Shown here: positions 19,693-30,247 of the stretch, piece after piece
Layout: every line of letters begins with the position of its first letter
How positions within the stretch are numbered: the first letter of the stretch is position 1
DNA from: Nocardia flavorosea
GTDB lineage: Bacteria; Actinomycetota; Actinomycetes; Mycobacteriales; Mycobacteriaceae
Direction of reading: 5' to 3'
NCBI RefSeq assembly: GCF_015477805.1
Contig: NZ_JADLQL010000002.1
Coordinates: 868,001 to 932,000, forward strand
Length of the DNA: 64,000 nucleotides
Made by a program: the position numbers and the translations under genes
Notes under the pieces: generated by a model
Told to the model about the DNA's origin: nothing
The model's database searches: none
The model's input: the letters and a program-made list of their open reading frames with translations, nothing else

Positions 19693-20223
19693 CTAGGACG
19701 CGGCGAAGATCAGCACCATGTACAACACCCAGAGCACGATCCAGCCGACACCGACCCAGATCCCGGCCAAGGCCATTCCGCGACCCTGCTGACCGTTCTC
19801 CCGGATCTGGCCGAGCGCGATCACGCCCATGATGATTCCGGCAATCGCCCCGATACCGCAGCCGACCCCCACCAGTGAGGCGATCAGCGAGGCGATCGCC
19901 AATCCGTTGGTGCCGTTGGCCGCCGGATAGCCGTAGGGCTGATAGCCCATCGGATATCCCGGTCCGGGAGGCGTGCCCGGGTACGACGGATTCGCGGGAT
20001 ACGCGGGCATCGCCGGATAAGGGCTGGGCTGCGGGGCCGGTGTGGGCGGTACCCCGTACGTCGGGGTCGCGGGCGGCGGCGTGGGAGCGGGCGCCGGAGC
20101 CGAGGGGTACGACGGATAACTGAACGGTTCGCCCGCGGACGGCTGCGCGTTCGCGGGGTCCGACGATACGCCCGACCCCCCGTACTGCTTCCACCATTCG
20201 TCGGAGTTGCCGGGGTTCGTCAT
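19693..20223 (-). CDS. DUF4190-type membrane protein
   Basis: 176 residues. The N-terminal 95 residues are Pro/Tyr/Ser-rich (SYPSYPSAPAPAPTPPP). The C-terminal domain has two transmembrane helices in DUF4190 layout: NGLAIASLIASLVGVGCGIG, then IIMGVIALGQIRENGQQGRG and a last helix ending YMVLIFAAS. The G.IALGQI.. segment is the family signature. Function unknown. It is convergent with the RDD gene and divergent from the queuosine-precursor transporter. Confidence 0.85.
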   Translation of the reverse strand: MTNPGNSDEWWKQYGGSGVSSDPANAQPSAGEPFSYPSYPSAPAPAPTPPPATPTYGVPPTPAPQPSPYPAMPAYPANPSYPGTPPGPGYPMGYQPYGYPAANGTNGLAIASLIASLVGVGCGIGAIAGIIMGVIALGQIRENGQQGRGMALAGIWVGVGWIVLWVLYMVLIFAAS

Positions 20224-20248
20224 GCCTACACCCTATTCGAGAGTTTGA

Positions 20249-21034
20249 TTGGATAGCCGGGTGGAAGAGTCGAACAAACCCCCGTTACCCGGCAAGTCTG
20301 GACACCCCGCGCCCCAGCATGTGGCATTCGCCCAGGTGGCGCGGGGGTACTACACGCCGATCGTCGTGTTGTTCACGGCAACACTGCTCATTTCCAATAT
20401 CTGCGCGACCAAGGGCGTGCAGTTCTTCTCCGGTAGTTCGCTGAGCCTGGGCCCCCTCGAGATCCTGCCCATCACCACCGACGCCGCGTTCTTCCTGTTC
20501 CCCCTGGCCTACGTCGTCGGCGATGTGCTGAGCGAGGTCTACGGATTCCGGGCCACCCGGCATGCCGTGTTCTACGGCTTCACCGCACTGCTGCTCATGG
20601 TGGTGTGCTTCGCCGTGGCCATCCAGTTGCCGCCGGCGGTGTTCTACGAGAACCAGGAGGCGTTCCGCAGCGTTATCGGCACCACCCCGCAACTGGTGGC
20701 GGCCGGGCTCGCAGGCTATGTCGTCGGCCAGTTGCTCAACTCCGCGACCCTGGTGCTGATCAAGGAACGAACCCGTGAGAAGCACCTGTGGGCCCGCCTG
20801 ATCGGTTCGACGGTCGTCGGCGAACTCGCCGACACCCTGATCTTCTGCTCCATCGCCGCCACCGCGATCGGTATCGACAGCTGGGGCCAGTTCGTCAACT
20901 ACGTCATCATCGGTTTCCTGTGGAAAACCCTGGTCGAAGTCCTGATGCTCCCGGTCACCTATCAAGTCATCGGCCGGCTCAAAAAGCACGAACCCACCTA
21001 CGCCCCCAGCGGAACCACCCCGTTGCGTTCCTGA
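20249..21034 (+). CDS. yhhQ: queuosine-precursor transporter (COG1738, YhhQ type)
   Basis: 261 residues from a TTG start; GTG at 20261 is an equally possible start. About six transmembrane helices are seen, with the family segments VLFTATLLISNICATKGV, ITTDAAFFLFPLAYVVGDVLSEVYG and LWARLIGSTVVGELADTLIF, and the late acidic/aromatic pattern GQFVNYVIIGFLWKTLVEV. COG1738 proteins import preQ0, preQ1 or queuine. The gene is convergent with tgt, separated by a strong hairpin, and 1.3 kb from gluQRS, so its substrate is very probably a queuosine precursor. It starts 26 bp from the divergent DUF4190 gene. Confidence 0.92.
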   Translation: MDSRVEESNKPPLPGKSGHPAPQHVAFAQVARGYYTPIVVLFTATLLISNICATKGVQFFSGSSLSLGPLEILPITTDAAFFLFPLAYVVGDVLSEVYGFRATRHAVFYGFTALLLMVVCFAVAIQLPPAVFYENQEAFRSVIGTTPQLVAAGLAGYVVGQLLNSATLVLIKERTREKHLWARLIGSTVVGELADTLIFCSIAATAIGIDSWGQFVNYVIIGFLWKTLVEVLMLPVTYQVIGRLKKHEPTYAPSGTTPLRS

Positions 21035-21039
21035 TCCGC

Positions 21040-21074
21040 CCCGTTGCCCCCGGCCTCCTGCCGGGGGCAACGGG
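21040..21074. terminator. bidirectional terminator between yhhQ and tgt
   Basis: A perfect 15-bp stem (CCCGTTGCCCCCGGC with GCCGGGGGCAACGGG, loop CTCCT) lies between the convergent transporter and tgt stops. Confidence 0.9.
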
Positions 21075-21085
21075 TACCGCGCAGC

Positions 21086-22366
<1,281 letters not shown>

Positions 22367-22481
22367 TCATCGGGCCTGCTCCGCTGCCGCCCCCGGGCCT
22401 GACCCGCTCAGGCTGTGTCGATGAGCCTGAGCGAGGGCCCTACGTGGTCACGCTTCGCTGCCGCCTCCGGGCCTGACCCGC

Positions 22482-24389
22482 TCAGGCCTCGACCGCGGCC
22501 GCCGCGAACTGCGCGCTGTAGAGGCGGTAGTACGCTGCCTGCCGGGCCAGCAGTTCGTCGTGGGTGCCCTGTTCCACGATATGGCCGTCCTCCATCACCA
22601 CGATCAGGTCGGCGTCGCGAATGGTGGAGAGCCGATGGGCGATGACGAAGCTGGTGCGGTCACGGCGTAGTTCCGCCGTGGCCTGCTGCACCAGCAGTTC
22701 GGTGCGGGTGTCCACGGAGCTGGTGGCTTCGTCCAGTACCAGGATGGTGGGTTTGGCGAGGAACGCGCGGGCGATGGTGATGAGCTGTTTCTCGCCCGCG
22801 CTGACACCGGTGCCTTCTTCGTCGATCACGGTGTCGTAACCGGCGGGCAGGGAGTGCACGAAACGGTCGACGTAGGCGGCTCGGGCGGCGGCGAGGATAT
22901 CTTCCTCGCCCGCGTCCGGGTCGCCGTAGGCGATGTTCTCCTTGATGGTGCCCTTGAACAGCCAAGTGTCCTGCAGCACCATCCCGATCCGGGAGCGCAG
23001 CCGGTCGCGGCCGATGGCGGTGATATCGACCCCGTCGATACTGATCGTGCCGGAGTCCAGTTCGTAGAACCGCAGCAGCAGATTGACCAGCGTGGTTTTC
23101 CCGGCGCCTGTGGGCCCGACGATGGCCACCACGTGTCCCGGTTCGGCCACCAGCGAAAGGTTCTCGATCACCGGGGTTTCGGGTTCGTACCGGAAGCCGA
23201 CGCCGTCGAATTCCACCCGCCCGCGCTCGAGCGGCGTGGCGGCTTCGTGCGCCGGATCAGGGCTCTGTTCCGCGGCATCGAGGATCTCGAAGATCCGCTC
23301 GGCGGAGGCCACGCCCGATTGCAGCAGGTTCGCCATGGCGCCGATCTGGGTGAGCGGCTGGCTGAACTGGCGCGAGTACTGGATGAACGCCTGCACCTCG
23401 CCCAGCGACAGCTGACCGGAGGCGACCCGCAGCCCACCGATCAACGCGACCAGTACATAGTTCAGATTCCCCAGGAACATCGACGACGGCATGATCAGCC
23501 CGGAGATGAACTGGGCCTTGTAGCTGGACCGGAACAGATGCTCGTTGCGCTCGTCGAATTCGGCGCCGACCTGCTTGCTGCGGCCGAAGGCGGTAACCAC
23601 CTCGTGCCCGGTGTAGGCCTCCTCCACCTGGGCGTTCACCAATCCGGTGTACTTCCACTGGTCCACGAAATGCGGTTTCGAGCGTTTGGCGATCTGCGCG
23701 GTCACGATGATCACCGCGGGCACGGTGAGCAGGGCGATCAACGCGAGCAGCCAGGAGATCCAGAACATCATCCCGAGAATGCCGAGCACAGTGAGCAGCG
23801 AGATCAACAGCTGGCTCATCGTCTGCTGCAGGCTCTGCGAGATATTGTCCACATCGTTGGTGACGCGGCTGAGCACATCGCCGCGAGGTGCGGAATCGAA
23901 ATAGCTCAGCGGCAGCCGGTGGATCTTGTCCTCCACCTCGGCGCGCAGCCTCTTGATGGTGCGGTTGATCAGGTTGTTGAGCAGGTAGGCCTGCAACCAG
24001 CCGAACAAGGCTGCGCCCAGGTACAGCACCAGCACCAGGATCAGCACCCGGCCGACGGCGTCGAAGTCGATTCCGGTACCCGGAACGACCGCCATCCCCG
24101 ACAGCATGTCGGCGAAGGTATCCTGACCTTGGGCGCGCAAGCCGGCGATGGCCTCTTCTTTGCTCAACCCGGCGGGCAGTTGCCGGCCGACGACACCGTC
24201 GAAGATCAGGTTGGTGGCCTTGCCCAGCAGATAGGGCCCGGCGATGTTGAGCACCACCGAGACGACGCCGAGGGCGATGATGATCGCCACCAGCATGCGT
24301 TCCGGGGCGAGCCGGCCCACCAGCCGCTTCAGTGAGGGTTTGAACGATTTCGGTTTCGCATCGGGGGCTCCCGGCGTACCCGGTCTCAT
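22482..24389 (-). CDS. ABC exporter subunit B, canonical ATPase site
   Basis: 635 residues: six-helix exporter membrane domain (residues about 30-350) fused to an ATPase domain. Walker A is GPTGAGKTTLVN, the signature is VSAGEKQLITIARAF, Walker B LVLDEATSSVDTR carries the catalytic Glu, and the switch His is in FVIAHRLSTI. A long insertion between the first two helices includes AGLSKEEAIAGLRAQGQ. Its start overlaps the stop of the partner ABC gene (ATGA at 24386-24389). The pair resembles the mycobacterial Rv1272c/Rv1273c heterodimer in sizes and order, which has been linked to lipid transport. The substrate is not determinable. Confidence 0.92.
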   Translation of the reverse strand: MRPGTPGAPDAKPKSFKPSLKRLVGRLAPERMLVAIIIALGVVSVVLNIAGPYLLGKATNLIFDGVVGRQLPAGLSKEEAIAGLRAQGQDTFADMLSGMAVVPGTGIDFDAVGRVLILVLVLYLGAALFGWLQAYLLNNLINRTIKRLRAEVEDKIHRLPLSYFDSAPRGDVLSRVTNDVDNISQSLQQTMSQLLISLLTVLGILGMMFWISWLLALIALLTVPAVIIVTAQIAKRSKPHFVDQWKYTGLVNAQVEEAYTGHEVVTAFGRSKQVGAEFDERNEHLFRSSYKAQFISGLIMPSSMFLGNLNYVLVALIGGLRVASGQLSLGEVQAFIQYSRQFSQPLTQIGAMANLLQSGVASAERIFEILDAAEQSPDPAHEAATPLERGRVEFDGVGFRYEPETPVIENLSLVAEPGHVVAIVGPTGAGKTTLVNLLLRFYELDSGTISIDGVDITAIGRDRLRSRIGMVLQDTWLFKGTIKENIAYGDPDAGEEDILAAARAAYVDRFVHSLPAGYDTVIDEEGTGVSAGEKQLITIARAFLAKPTILVLDEATSSVDTRTELLVQQATAELRRDRTSFVIAHRLSTIRDADLIVVMEDGHIVEQGTHDELLARQAAYYRLYSAQFAAAAVEA

Positions 24390-26119
24390 CGCGCTTCCTC
24401 CACACTCAGCTGGGACTCCACGATTTCCCGGTACTCGGCGCAGTCACCGACCAGCTGGTCGTGGGTGCCGAGGCCGACCATGGCGCCGTCCTCGAGGACC
24501 ACGATCTGGTCGGCGTCGCGGATGGTAGCGATCCGCTGGGCCACGATGATCACCGCGGCGTTCGCCGTTTCCGGCCGCAGGGCCGCCCGCAGCCGCGCGT
24601 CGGTGGCGACGTCGAGTGCGGAGAAGGAATCGTCGAACAGATACACCCGCGGCGTGCGCACCAGGGCGCGGGCGATGGCCAGCCGCTGCCGCTGCCCGCC
24701 CGAGACCGTGGTCCCGCCCTGCGCGACCGGTGTTTCGAGGCCCTGCGGCATGGCGCGGACGAAGTCGGCGGCCTGGGCGATCTCCAGGCATCGCCACAGT
24801 TGCTCGTCGGTGGCGTCCGGGTCGCCGTAGCGCAGATTGCTCGCCACGGTGCCGGAGAACAGGTAGCCCTTCTGCGGTACCAGCGCGATCCGGGACCGCA
24901 GCTCGTTCAGGTCGAGGTCGCGGACATCGGTGCCGCCGAGCAGGACGGCGCCCTCGGTGGCATCCATCAGCCGCGGGATCAGATTCAACAGGGTGGTCTT
25001 ACCCGCGCCCGTCGAGCCGACGATCGCGGTGGTCTGGCCGGGTTCCACCCGGAAATCGATACCGCGCAGCACCGGCTTTTCCGCCCCCGGGTAGCTGAAC
25101 CCGGCGTCACGCACCCGCACATGGGCCGGATCACCCTGGAACGGCTGCGGTTGCTCGGGTGAGCGCACCGACGGTTCGGTGCTCAGCACCTCCGAGATCC
25201 GGTCCGCCGAGACCGCGGCGCGCGGCGCCATCATGGCCAGGAACGAGGCCATCATGACCGCCATCAGGATCTGCATGATGTAGGACAGCATCGCTGTCAG
25301 CGATCCGATCTGCATCTCGCCGGCGTCGATCGCCTTTCCACCGAACCAGATCACGGCGACCGAGGTGATATTGCTGATCAGCATGACCGTCGGGAACATC
25401 AACGCCATCAAGCGGCCGACCCGCACCGAGATATCGGTCAACTCGGTATTGGCGACCTCGAACCGCCAGATCTCGAGCCGTTCGCGGACGAACGCGCGCA
25501 CGACCCGGATACCGGTGATCTGCTCGCGCAGCACCCGGTTGACCTCGTCGAGCCGGGTCTGCATCAGGCGGAAGGCGGGCACCATCCGGGCGATGATCAA
25601 ACCCATACTCAACGCCAGCGCGGGCACCGCGATCAGCAGCAGCCAGGACAGGCCGAGATCTTCACGCAGCGCCATCACGATGCCGCCGACGCACATGATC
25701 GGCGCCATCACCGCCACGGTCGAGGCCATGACGACGAGCAACTGCACCTGCTGCACATCGTTGGTGTTGCGGGTGATCAGCGACGGCGCGCCGAACATGC
25801 CCATCTCCCGCGCCGAGAAGGTGTTCACCCGGTGCAGCAGTGCGGCGCGCAGATCGCGGCCCGCGCCCATCGCGGCCTGCGCGGCGAGCAGGACCGAGGA
25901 GGCGGACGCGACGATCTGCACCGCCGATACGGCCAGCATCCGCAGGCCCGCGGTCCAGATATAGCCGATATCGCCTTTGGTGATGCCCTCGTCGATCAGG
26001 TCGGCGTTCAGGCTGGGCAGGTACAGCATGGCGATCACGGAGATCAGCTGCAGCACCACGATGCCGGCCAGCTGTTTCCGGTACGGGACGAGGAAGTCGC
26101 GCAGCAGTCCGATCAGCAT
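24386..26119 (-). CDS. ABC exporter subunit A, degenerate ATPase site
   Basis: 577 residues, exporter membrane domain followed by an ATPase domain. Walker A is GSTGAGKTTLLN and the signature VSGGQRQRLAIARAL is canonical, but Walker B is VYLFDDSFSALD, with Asp in place of the catalytic Glu, and the switch position reads VIIVAQRIATI with Gln in place of His. This is the pattern of heterodimeric exporters with one non-hydrolysing composite site (as in TM287/288). It overlaps the rrf2 gene by 7 bp upstream and subunit B by 4 bp downstream, so the three are one operon. Confidence 0.92.
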   Translation of the reverse strand: MLIGLLRDFLVPYRKQLAGIVVLQLISVIAMLYLPSLNADLIDEGITKGDIGYIWTAGLRMLAVSAVQIVASASSVLLAAQAAMGAGRDLRAALLHRVNTFSAREMGMFGAPSLITRNTNDVQQVQLLVVMASTVAVMAPIMCVGGIVMALREDLGLSWLLLIAVPALALSMGLIIARMVPAFRLMQTRLDEVNRVLREQITGIRVVRAFVRERLEIWRFEVANTELTDISVRVGRLMALMFPTVMLISNITSVAVIWFGGKAIDAGEMQIGSLTAMLSYIMQILMAVMMASFLAMMAPRAAVSADRISEVLSTEPSVRSPEQPQPFQGDPAHVRVRDAGFSYPGAEKPVLRGIDFRVEPGQTTAIVGSTGAGKTTLLNLIPRLMDATEGAVLLGGTDVRDLDLNELRSRIALVPQKGYLFSGTVASNLRYGDPDATDEQLWRCLEIAQAADFVRAMPQGLETPVAQGGTTVSGGQRQRLAIARALVRTPRVYLFDDSFSALDVATDARLRAALRPETANAAVIIVAQRIATIRDADQIVVLEDGAMVGLGTHDQLVGDCAEYREIVESQLSVEEAR

Positions 26120-26655
26120 GATGATCGAACGCTACCGTCTGTTTTCGCGGATCGCCCGGTAATTTCGGGCGGGTCCGGTGGGGCCGGATCGCCGGGTTCC
26201 CGGCGCGCCCAGGCGCCCGGGTCGGCGGTGAGGTCCGCCACGAAATCCGGTAGGGCACCGCCGGCGATATCGGCCAATGTCACGTTCTCCAGGACGGCCC
26301 GGATGTTCACACGTAATGCGATCCACACCTGCTGCAGCGGTTCGGCGGGCCCCGGGTAGCGCACCTCTTCGGGACGCATCCCGCGTACCGACGCGAGGGG
26401 TCCCTCGATCGCCCGGATGACATCGGCGATCGAGATATCGCGCGCCGCGCGGGCCAGCCGGTAGCCACCGTCGGGTCCGCGCCGGCTCGTGACCAGTCCG
26501 GCACGGCGCAGTTCGGCGAGAACGCTCTCCAGCACTTTGGGCGCGATCTGCTGGGCGGCGGCGATGGCCTCCGCTTTCACGGCCGCGGCTTGATCGGCCG
26601 CCGTGATCTCGAGCAGTGTGCGCACGGCATGGTCCACCTTCGCGGTGATGTGCAC
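26113..26655 (-). CDS. Rrf2-family transcriptional regulator without Fe-S cysteines
   Basis: 180 residues from a GTG at 26655, preceded by GAAAGGTC nine bases upstream; the frame is open further left but that part overlaps tetR. It begins VHITAKVDHAVRTLLEITAA, with the winged helix containing IAPKVLESVLAELRRAGLVTSRRGPDGGYRLA, the Rrf2 wing signature. The cysteines that bind the cluster in IscR/NsrR are absent (the equivalent stretch is LASVRGMRPEEVRYPGPAE); the only Cys is the last residue. It probably senses something other than iron-sulfur status or NO. It lies between tetR and the ABC genes in one operon. Confidence 0.88.
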   Translation of the reverse strand: MHITAKVDHAVRTLLEITAADQAAAVKAEAIAAAQQIAPKVLESVLAELRRAGLVTSRRGPDGGYRLARAARDISIADVIRAIEGPLASVRGMRPEEVRYPGPAEPLQQVWIALRVNIRAVLENVTLADIAGGALPDFVADLTADPGAWARREPGDPAPPDPPEITGRSAKTDGSVRSSC

Positions 26656-26668
26656 GAAACCTGACCTT

Positions 26669-27253
26669 TCATTCCGCCAGCGCCGCGAGCGCGGCATCCA
26701 GCAGCGTCGACTCCACCACATCATCCCCCGCGTCCGGTGCTATCTCGTTCGAAATCAGGGCGACGGTCACCACCTCCATGGCCGCGCTGGCCCGCAGCAG
26801 TCGCACCGGTGTGGGTTCGGGACCGGCCAGCCAGTCCCGTACGGCCTTGTGGGCGTCCACTATCACGGGGTACTGATCGGCCACCGCGTTGATGATGGCC
26901 ACGGCATTGCGGACCATCATCTCCCCGGCATCCCGGTTCCGGATCATGGCCCGGATATAGCTGCGCAGCACCGCGCGGCGGCCCTCGGGATCGGGCGCCG
27001 GCATAGCGTCGACCTCGTCGGCCAAGGCGCGTAATTCGTCCAGTAGTGGATTGATGACAGCGACCAGAAGGTCGAGTTTCGACGAATAATGATAGTAGAG
27101 CGACGGTTTTGTGATTCCGACCGCATCTGCTACCTCGCGCAGGCTGGCCTGTTCGAAGCCTTTGTCCACGAACAGTCGCACGGCGGCGTCCAGGATGGCC
27201 TTCTTGGTGTCCCGACCTGCGGTAACGTTCTCGTCAGTGCGCCGATTCGCCAT
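26669..27253 (-). CDS. TetR-family regulator of the ABC / MmpL divergon
   Basis: 194 residues. The helix-turn-helix is ASLREVADAVGITKPSLYYH with YSSKLDLL after it (residues about 36-62). It is the first gene of the minus-strand unit tetR-rrf2-ABC-ABC and diverges from an mmpL gene 265 bp away. The palindromes at 27327-27355 in that interval are strong candidates for its operator, so it probably represses both transporters and itself. Confidence 0.92.
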   Translation of the reverse strand: MANRRTDENVTAGRDTKKAILDAAVRLFVDKGFEQASLREVADAVGITKPSLYYHYSSKLDLLVAVINPLLDELRALADEVDAMPAPDPEGRRAVLRSYIRAMIRNRDAGEMMVRNAVAIINAVADQYPVIVDAHKAVRDWLAGPEPTPVRLLRASAAMEVVTVALISNEIAPDAGDDVVESTLLDAALAALAE

Positions 27254-27326
27254 GCTCGGTCCTCTCGTTCTCCCGGCCGTCGAACACGGTAGGCGACCGG
27301 AAGTCGAGCTTGTTCCTCCGTTTAAC

Positions 27327-27355
27327 CTACCGGTAGTCTACCTACCGTACGGTAG
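27327..27355. promoter_or_regulatory. paired palindromic TetR operators
   Basis: CTACCGGTAG (27327-27336) and CTACCGTACGGTAG (27342-27355) are perfect palindromes sharing the half-site CTACCG. The second is extended outward by TCTA/TAGA arms with one mismatch. They lie 75-100 bp upstream of tetR and about 165-190 bp upstream of mmpL. Confidence 0.8.
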
Positions 27356-27518
27356 ATAGATGGCGTCCACCGTGTAGGCGGACCTCCCACGATTACGCGA
27401 CGCGAGGCCGCACCTCCAAAGCGTGATCCGGTCCGCGAAAGCGACGTCGGCCGTCAGTTCGTCACAGCAGAAGCACATACGACCAAACCGTCTCGGCCTC
27501 GCCTAGGAGAAATCCCTC

Positions 27519-29903
27519 GTGTCCGTATTCCTGTACAGATGGGGAAAGTTCGCTTTCCGCCGGAAGTGGATAGTGCTGCCCATATGGGCGCTGATACTGG
27601 TGTTACTCGGCGGGGCCGCGGGCGCGCTGGCCAAACCGTTCCAGGACAGCTTCGAAATGCCGGGCCTGCCCTCGGAACGGGCCACGGCCATTCTCGAAGA
27701 ACATATGCCGCAGATGGCGTCGATGTTCAGCATCGACGCCGTCACCGGCCAATATGTCATTGCCGCACCGAACGGCACATTGACCGACGAACCCAATATG
27801 ACGGCGCTGAACGCACTGGTCCAGCGGCTGAACGAACTCGACATCGTCGACCACACCGAACCGGTCGTCAACCCGGTCACCGCGACCGCGATGATGCCGG
27901 CCAGCCAAGAAGCCGCCGCCGAACAGGCCGCCGCAGCCGCCACCCTCGAGCCCGGCCAGGCCCCGCCCATGCCGGAACCGAACTGCCTCGACGGTCGGGA
28001 CTCCCCCGATTTCAAGGCCCTCTGCGGCGGTGCGCCGCTGAACGTGCTCAGCGACGACCGGCCGCAAACGGTCGCCGTAATCGACGTGAAATTCACGATG
28101 CCGAGCTTCACCGACGTCACCGAGGAGCACCGGCAGGCGGCCGAGGCCATCGCCCAGGAGGGCCGCAACGCCGGACTCACCGTCGAGATGAGCGGCGCCA
28201 TCGCCCAGACCCAGCCCGAAACCGGGCAGGCCGAAATGATCGGTATCGGGGTCGCGCTGATCGTCATGATCATCGCCTTCGGCGCCATCGTGGCCGCGTT
28301 CGTACCCATCGTCACCGGAATCGTCGGCGTCGCCTGTGCGGGCGCACTCATCCTCACCGGCACCTCACTGACCGAGGTCCCCACCTTCACGCCGATCCTG
28401 GCATCGATGATCGGCCTGGCGCTGTCCATCGACTACGCCCTGTTCATCGTGTCCCGGTACAAACACGAACTCGTCGTCCAGGATTCGCCGGAAGAAGCCG
28501 CCGGGGTCGCGGTGGGCACCGCGGGTTCGGCCGTCGTCTTCGCCGGGCTGACCGTGGTGGTCGCACTGCTCGGCCTGTCCGTTGTCGGGATCGGCTTCCT
28601 CACCATGATGGGTATCGGCGGCGCCATCGCGGCCGGGTTCGCCGTGCTCGCGGCCACCACCCTGATGCCGGCCCTGCTCGGCGCGCTCGGCAAATCGCTG
28701 TTCAAACCTGAACTGCCGCTCATCGCCCAGCACGATCCCGAGGACGACAACTCGGTCACCAACGGCATGCGTTTCGCCCGGCTCATCGCCCGGGTACCGG
28801 TGCTCACCCTGATCCTCAGCGCCGTGGTGCTGGGCGCGCTGGCCGCCCCGGCCACCCAACTCAACCTCGGCCTGCCCGGCGGCGACAGCATGCCGGAGGA
28901 CTCTTCGGTCCGCAAAGCCTACGAACTGCAGACCGCGGGCTTCGGCGAAGGTAAGAACGGCACGCTCGTGGTAGCCGTGGACCTCTCCGAAACCCCCGCC
29001 GACCAGCGCGAAGCCGCTCTCACCGCACTCCGCGACAAACTGGCCGGCTACGACGGCGTGGACTACCTCAGCGTCGCGCAGCCCAGCCGGGACGGCCAGG
29101 CCGCGCTCTTCCAGGTGGTACCCGAAACCGGGCCCAACAGTGCCGAAACACAGGATCTGGTCGAACACGCCCGCGACGCCGAAGCCGCACTGCAGGACCA
29201 GTACGGCATGGAATACGGCATCACCGGCCAGACAGCCATCTACGCCGATGTCAACAGCGTGCTGCTCGACAGCATCATCCCGTACATGGCCATCGTCGCG
29301 GTGGCGGCGTTCATCCTGCTGCTACTGGTGTTCCGGTCGATCCTGGTACCGCTCACCGCCGCGCTCGGCTTCCTGCTCTCGATGGCCGCGACCTTCGGCG
29401 TCACGGTGCTGATCTTCCAGGAGGGCGCCTTCGGCCTGGTCGACGACACCCACCCGATCATCAGTTTCCTGCCCATCGTGCTGATCGGCCTGGTATTCGG
29501 CCTCGCCATGGACTACCAGGTCTTCCTGGTGACCCGGATGCGCGAGGAATACGTGCGCGGCAAGGAACCGAAAGAAGCGATGGTCGACGGCTACCATCAC
29601 GGCGCCCGCGTGGTCGCCGCCGCGGCCGTCATCATGATCTCGGTCTTCGGTGGTTTCATGCTCTCGCCCGACATCACCTCCAAGTCCATGGGATTCGCGC
29701 TGGCCGCAGGCGTTTTCTTCGACGCCTTCCTGGTGCGGATGGTGCTGATTCCCTCACTGCTGGTGCTGCTCGGCAAATGGGCCTGGTGGATGCCGGCCTG
29801 GCTGGACCGGATCCTGCCGGATATCGACGTCGAAGGGTCGAAGCTGCGCGAACTCCAGGATCGCGCCAAGACCGAAACCGCCGAGGAACCCGCCGGAGTC
29901 TGA
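27519..29903 (+). CDS. MmpL/MMPL-family RND transporter
   Basis: 794 residues, full length for a short MMPL protein. The order is: N-terminal helix (WIVLPIWALILVLLGGAAGA), first extracytoplasmic domain with AFQ-like FQDSFEMPGLPSERA, helices with ALSIDYALFIVSRYKHE, second extracytoplasmic domain, and the second helix block with FGLAMDYQVFLVTRMREEYV. The IDYALFIVSRY and MDYQVFLVTRM motifs carry the proton-relay Asp-Tyr pairs. It ends in a charged tail (KLRELQDRAKTETAEE). It diverges from a tetR-rrf2-ABC operon and probably shares its control. Substrate unknown; such proteins export lipids or drugs. Confidence 0.95.
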   Translation: MSVFLYRWGKFAFRRKWIVLPIWALILVLLGGAAGALAKPFQDSFEMPGLPSERATAILEEHMPQMASMFSIDAVTGQYVIAAPNGTLTDEPNMTALNALVQRLNELDIVDHTEPVVNPVTATAMMPASQEAAAEQAAAAATLEPGQAPPMPEPNCLDGRDSPDFKALCGGAPLNVLSDDRPQTVAVIDVKFTMPSFTDVTEEHRQAAEAIAQEGRNAGLTVEMSGAIAQTQPETGQAEMIGIGVALIVMIIAFGAIVAAFVPIVTGIVGVACAGALILTGTSLTEVPTFTPILASMIGLALSIDYALFIVSRYKHELVVQDSPEEAAGVAVGTAGSAVVFAGLTVVVALLGLSVVGIGFLTMMGIGGAIAAGFAVLAATTLMPALLGALGKSLFKPELPLIAQHDPEDDNSVTNGMRFARLIARVPVLTLILSAVVLGALAAPATQLNLGLPGGDSMPEDSSVRKAYELQTAGFGEGKNGTLVVAVDLSETPADQREAALTALRDKLAGYDGVDYLSVAQPSRDGQAALFQVVPETGPNSAETQDLVEHARDAEAALQDQYGMEYGITGQTAIYADVNSVLLDSIIPYMAIVAVAAFILLLLVFRSILVPLTAALGFLLSMAATFGVTVLIFQEGAFGLVDDTHPIISFLPIVLIGLVFGLAMDYQVFLVTRMREEYVRGKEPKEAMVDGYHHGARVVAAAAVIMISVFGGFMLSPDITSKSMGFALAAGVFFDAFLVRMVLIPSLLVLLGKWAWWMPAWLDRILPDIDVEGSKLRELQDRAKTETAEEPAGV

Positions 29904-29914
29904 TCCAGGCGATA

Positions 29915-29954
29915 CGCAACCGGCCGGCACTCGTGTGGGTGCCGGCCGGTTGCG
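29915..29954 (+). terminator. GC-rich terminator hairpin after mmpL
   Basis: CGCAACCGGCCGGCAC and GTGCCGGCCGGTTGCG form a perfect 16-bp stem with an 8-base loop just after the mmpL stop. No T-tract follows, as is common in Actinobacteria. Confidence 0.85.
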
Positions 29955-30247
29955 TTCACCGCCGCCGACCGGCACCCGCCGAAGGACGCCGGCCGGGCGA
30001 AACCAGCGGCAACGGTGCGCGGCACCCACACATATCCCAGCGAGCACGCACCCTCGGCGGCTGCTACCGGTGCCGGGACCGACTCGGTAGGCGGGACCAC
30101 CGCGGTTCCACCGGGTGCGATGGTGGACACCGGTATCGGGAGCCGGCTACCTATCCCGCCAACGCGGACAGGCACTCACTCGCCCGCGCGAGCCGACTTG
30201 ATGACCATGAGCACATGCCGTTCGATGCGGGCAGGTAGACGGGCCGG
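29955..30247. other. intergenic region between convergent genes
   Basis: About 290 bp between the mmpL terminator and the mycothiol-type enzyme. Frames here are shadows. I see no further feature. Confidence 0.5.

Noticed and set aside
22854..24335. 493-codon plus-strand open frame
   Set aside because: Antisense to the ABC exporter subunit B, with shadow-type composition and no recognisable domain.
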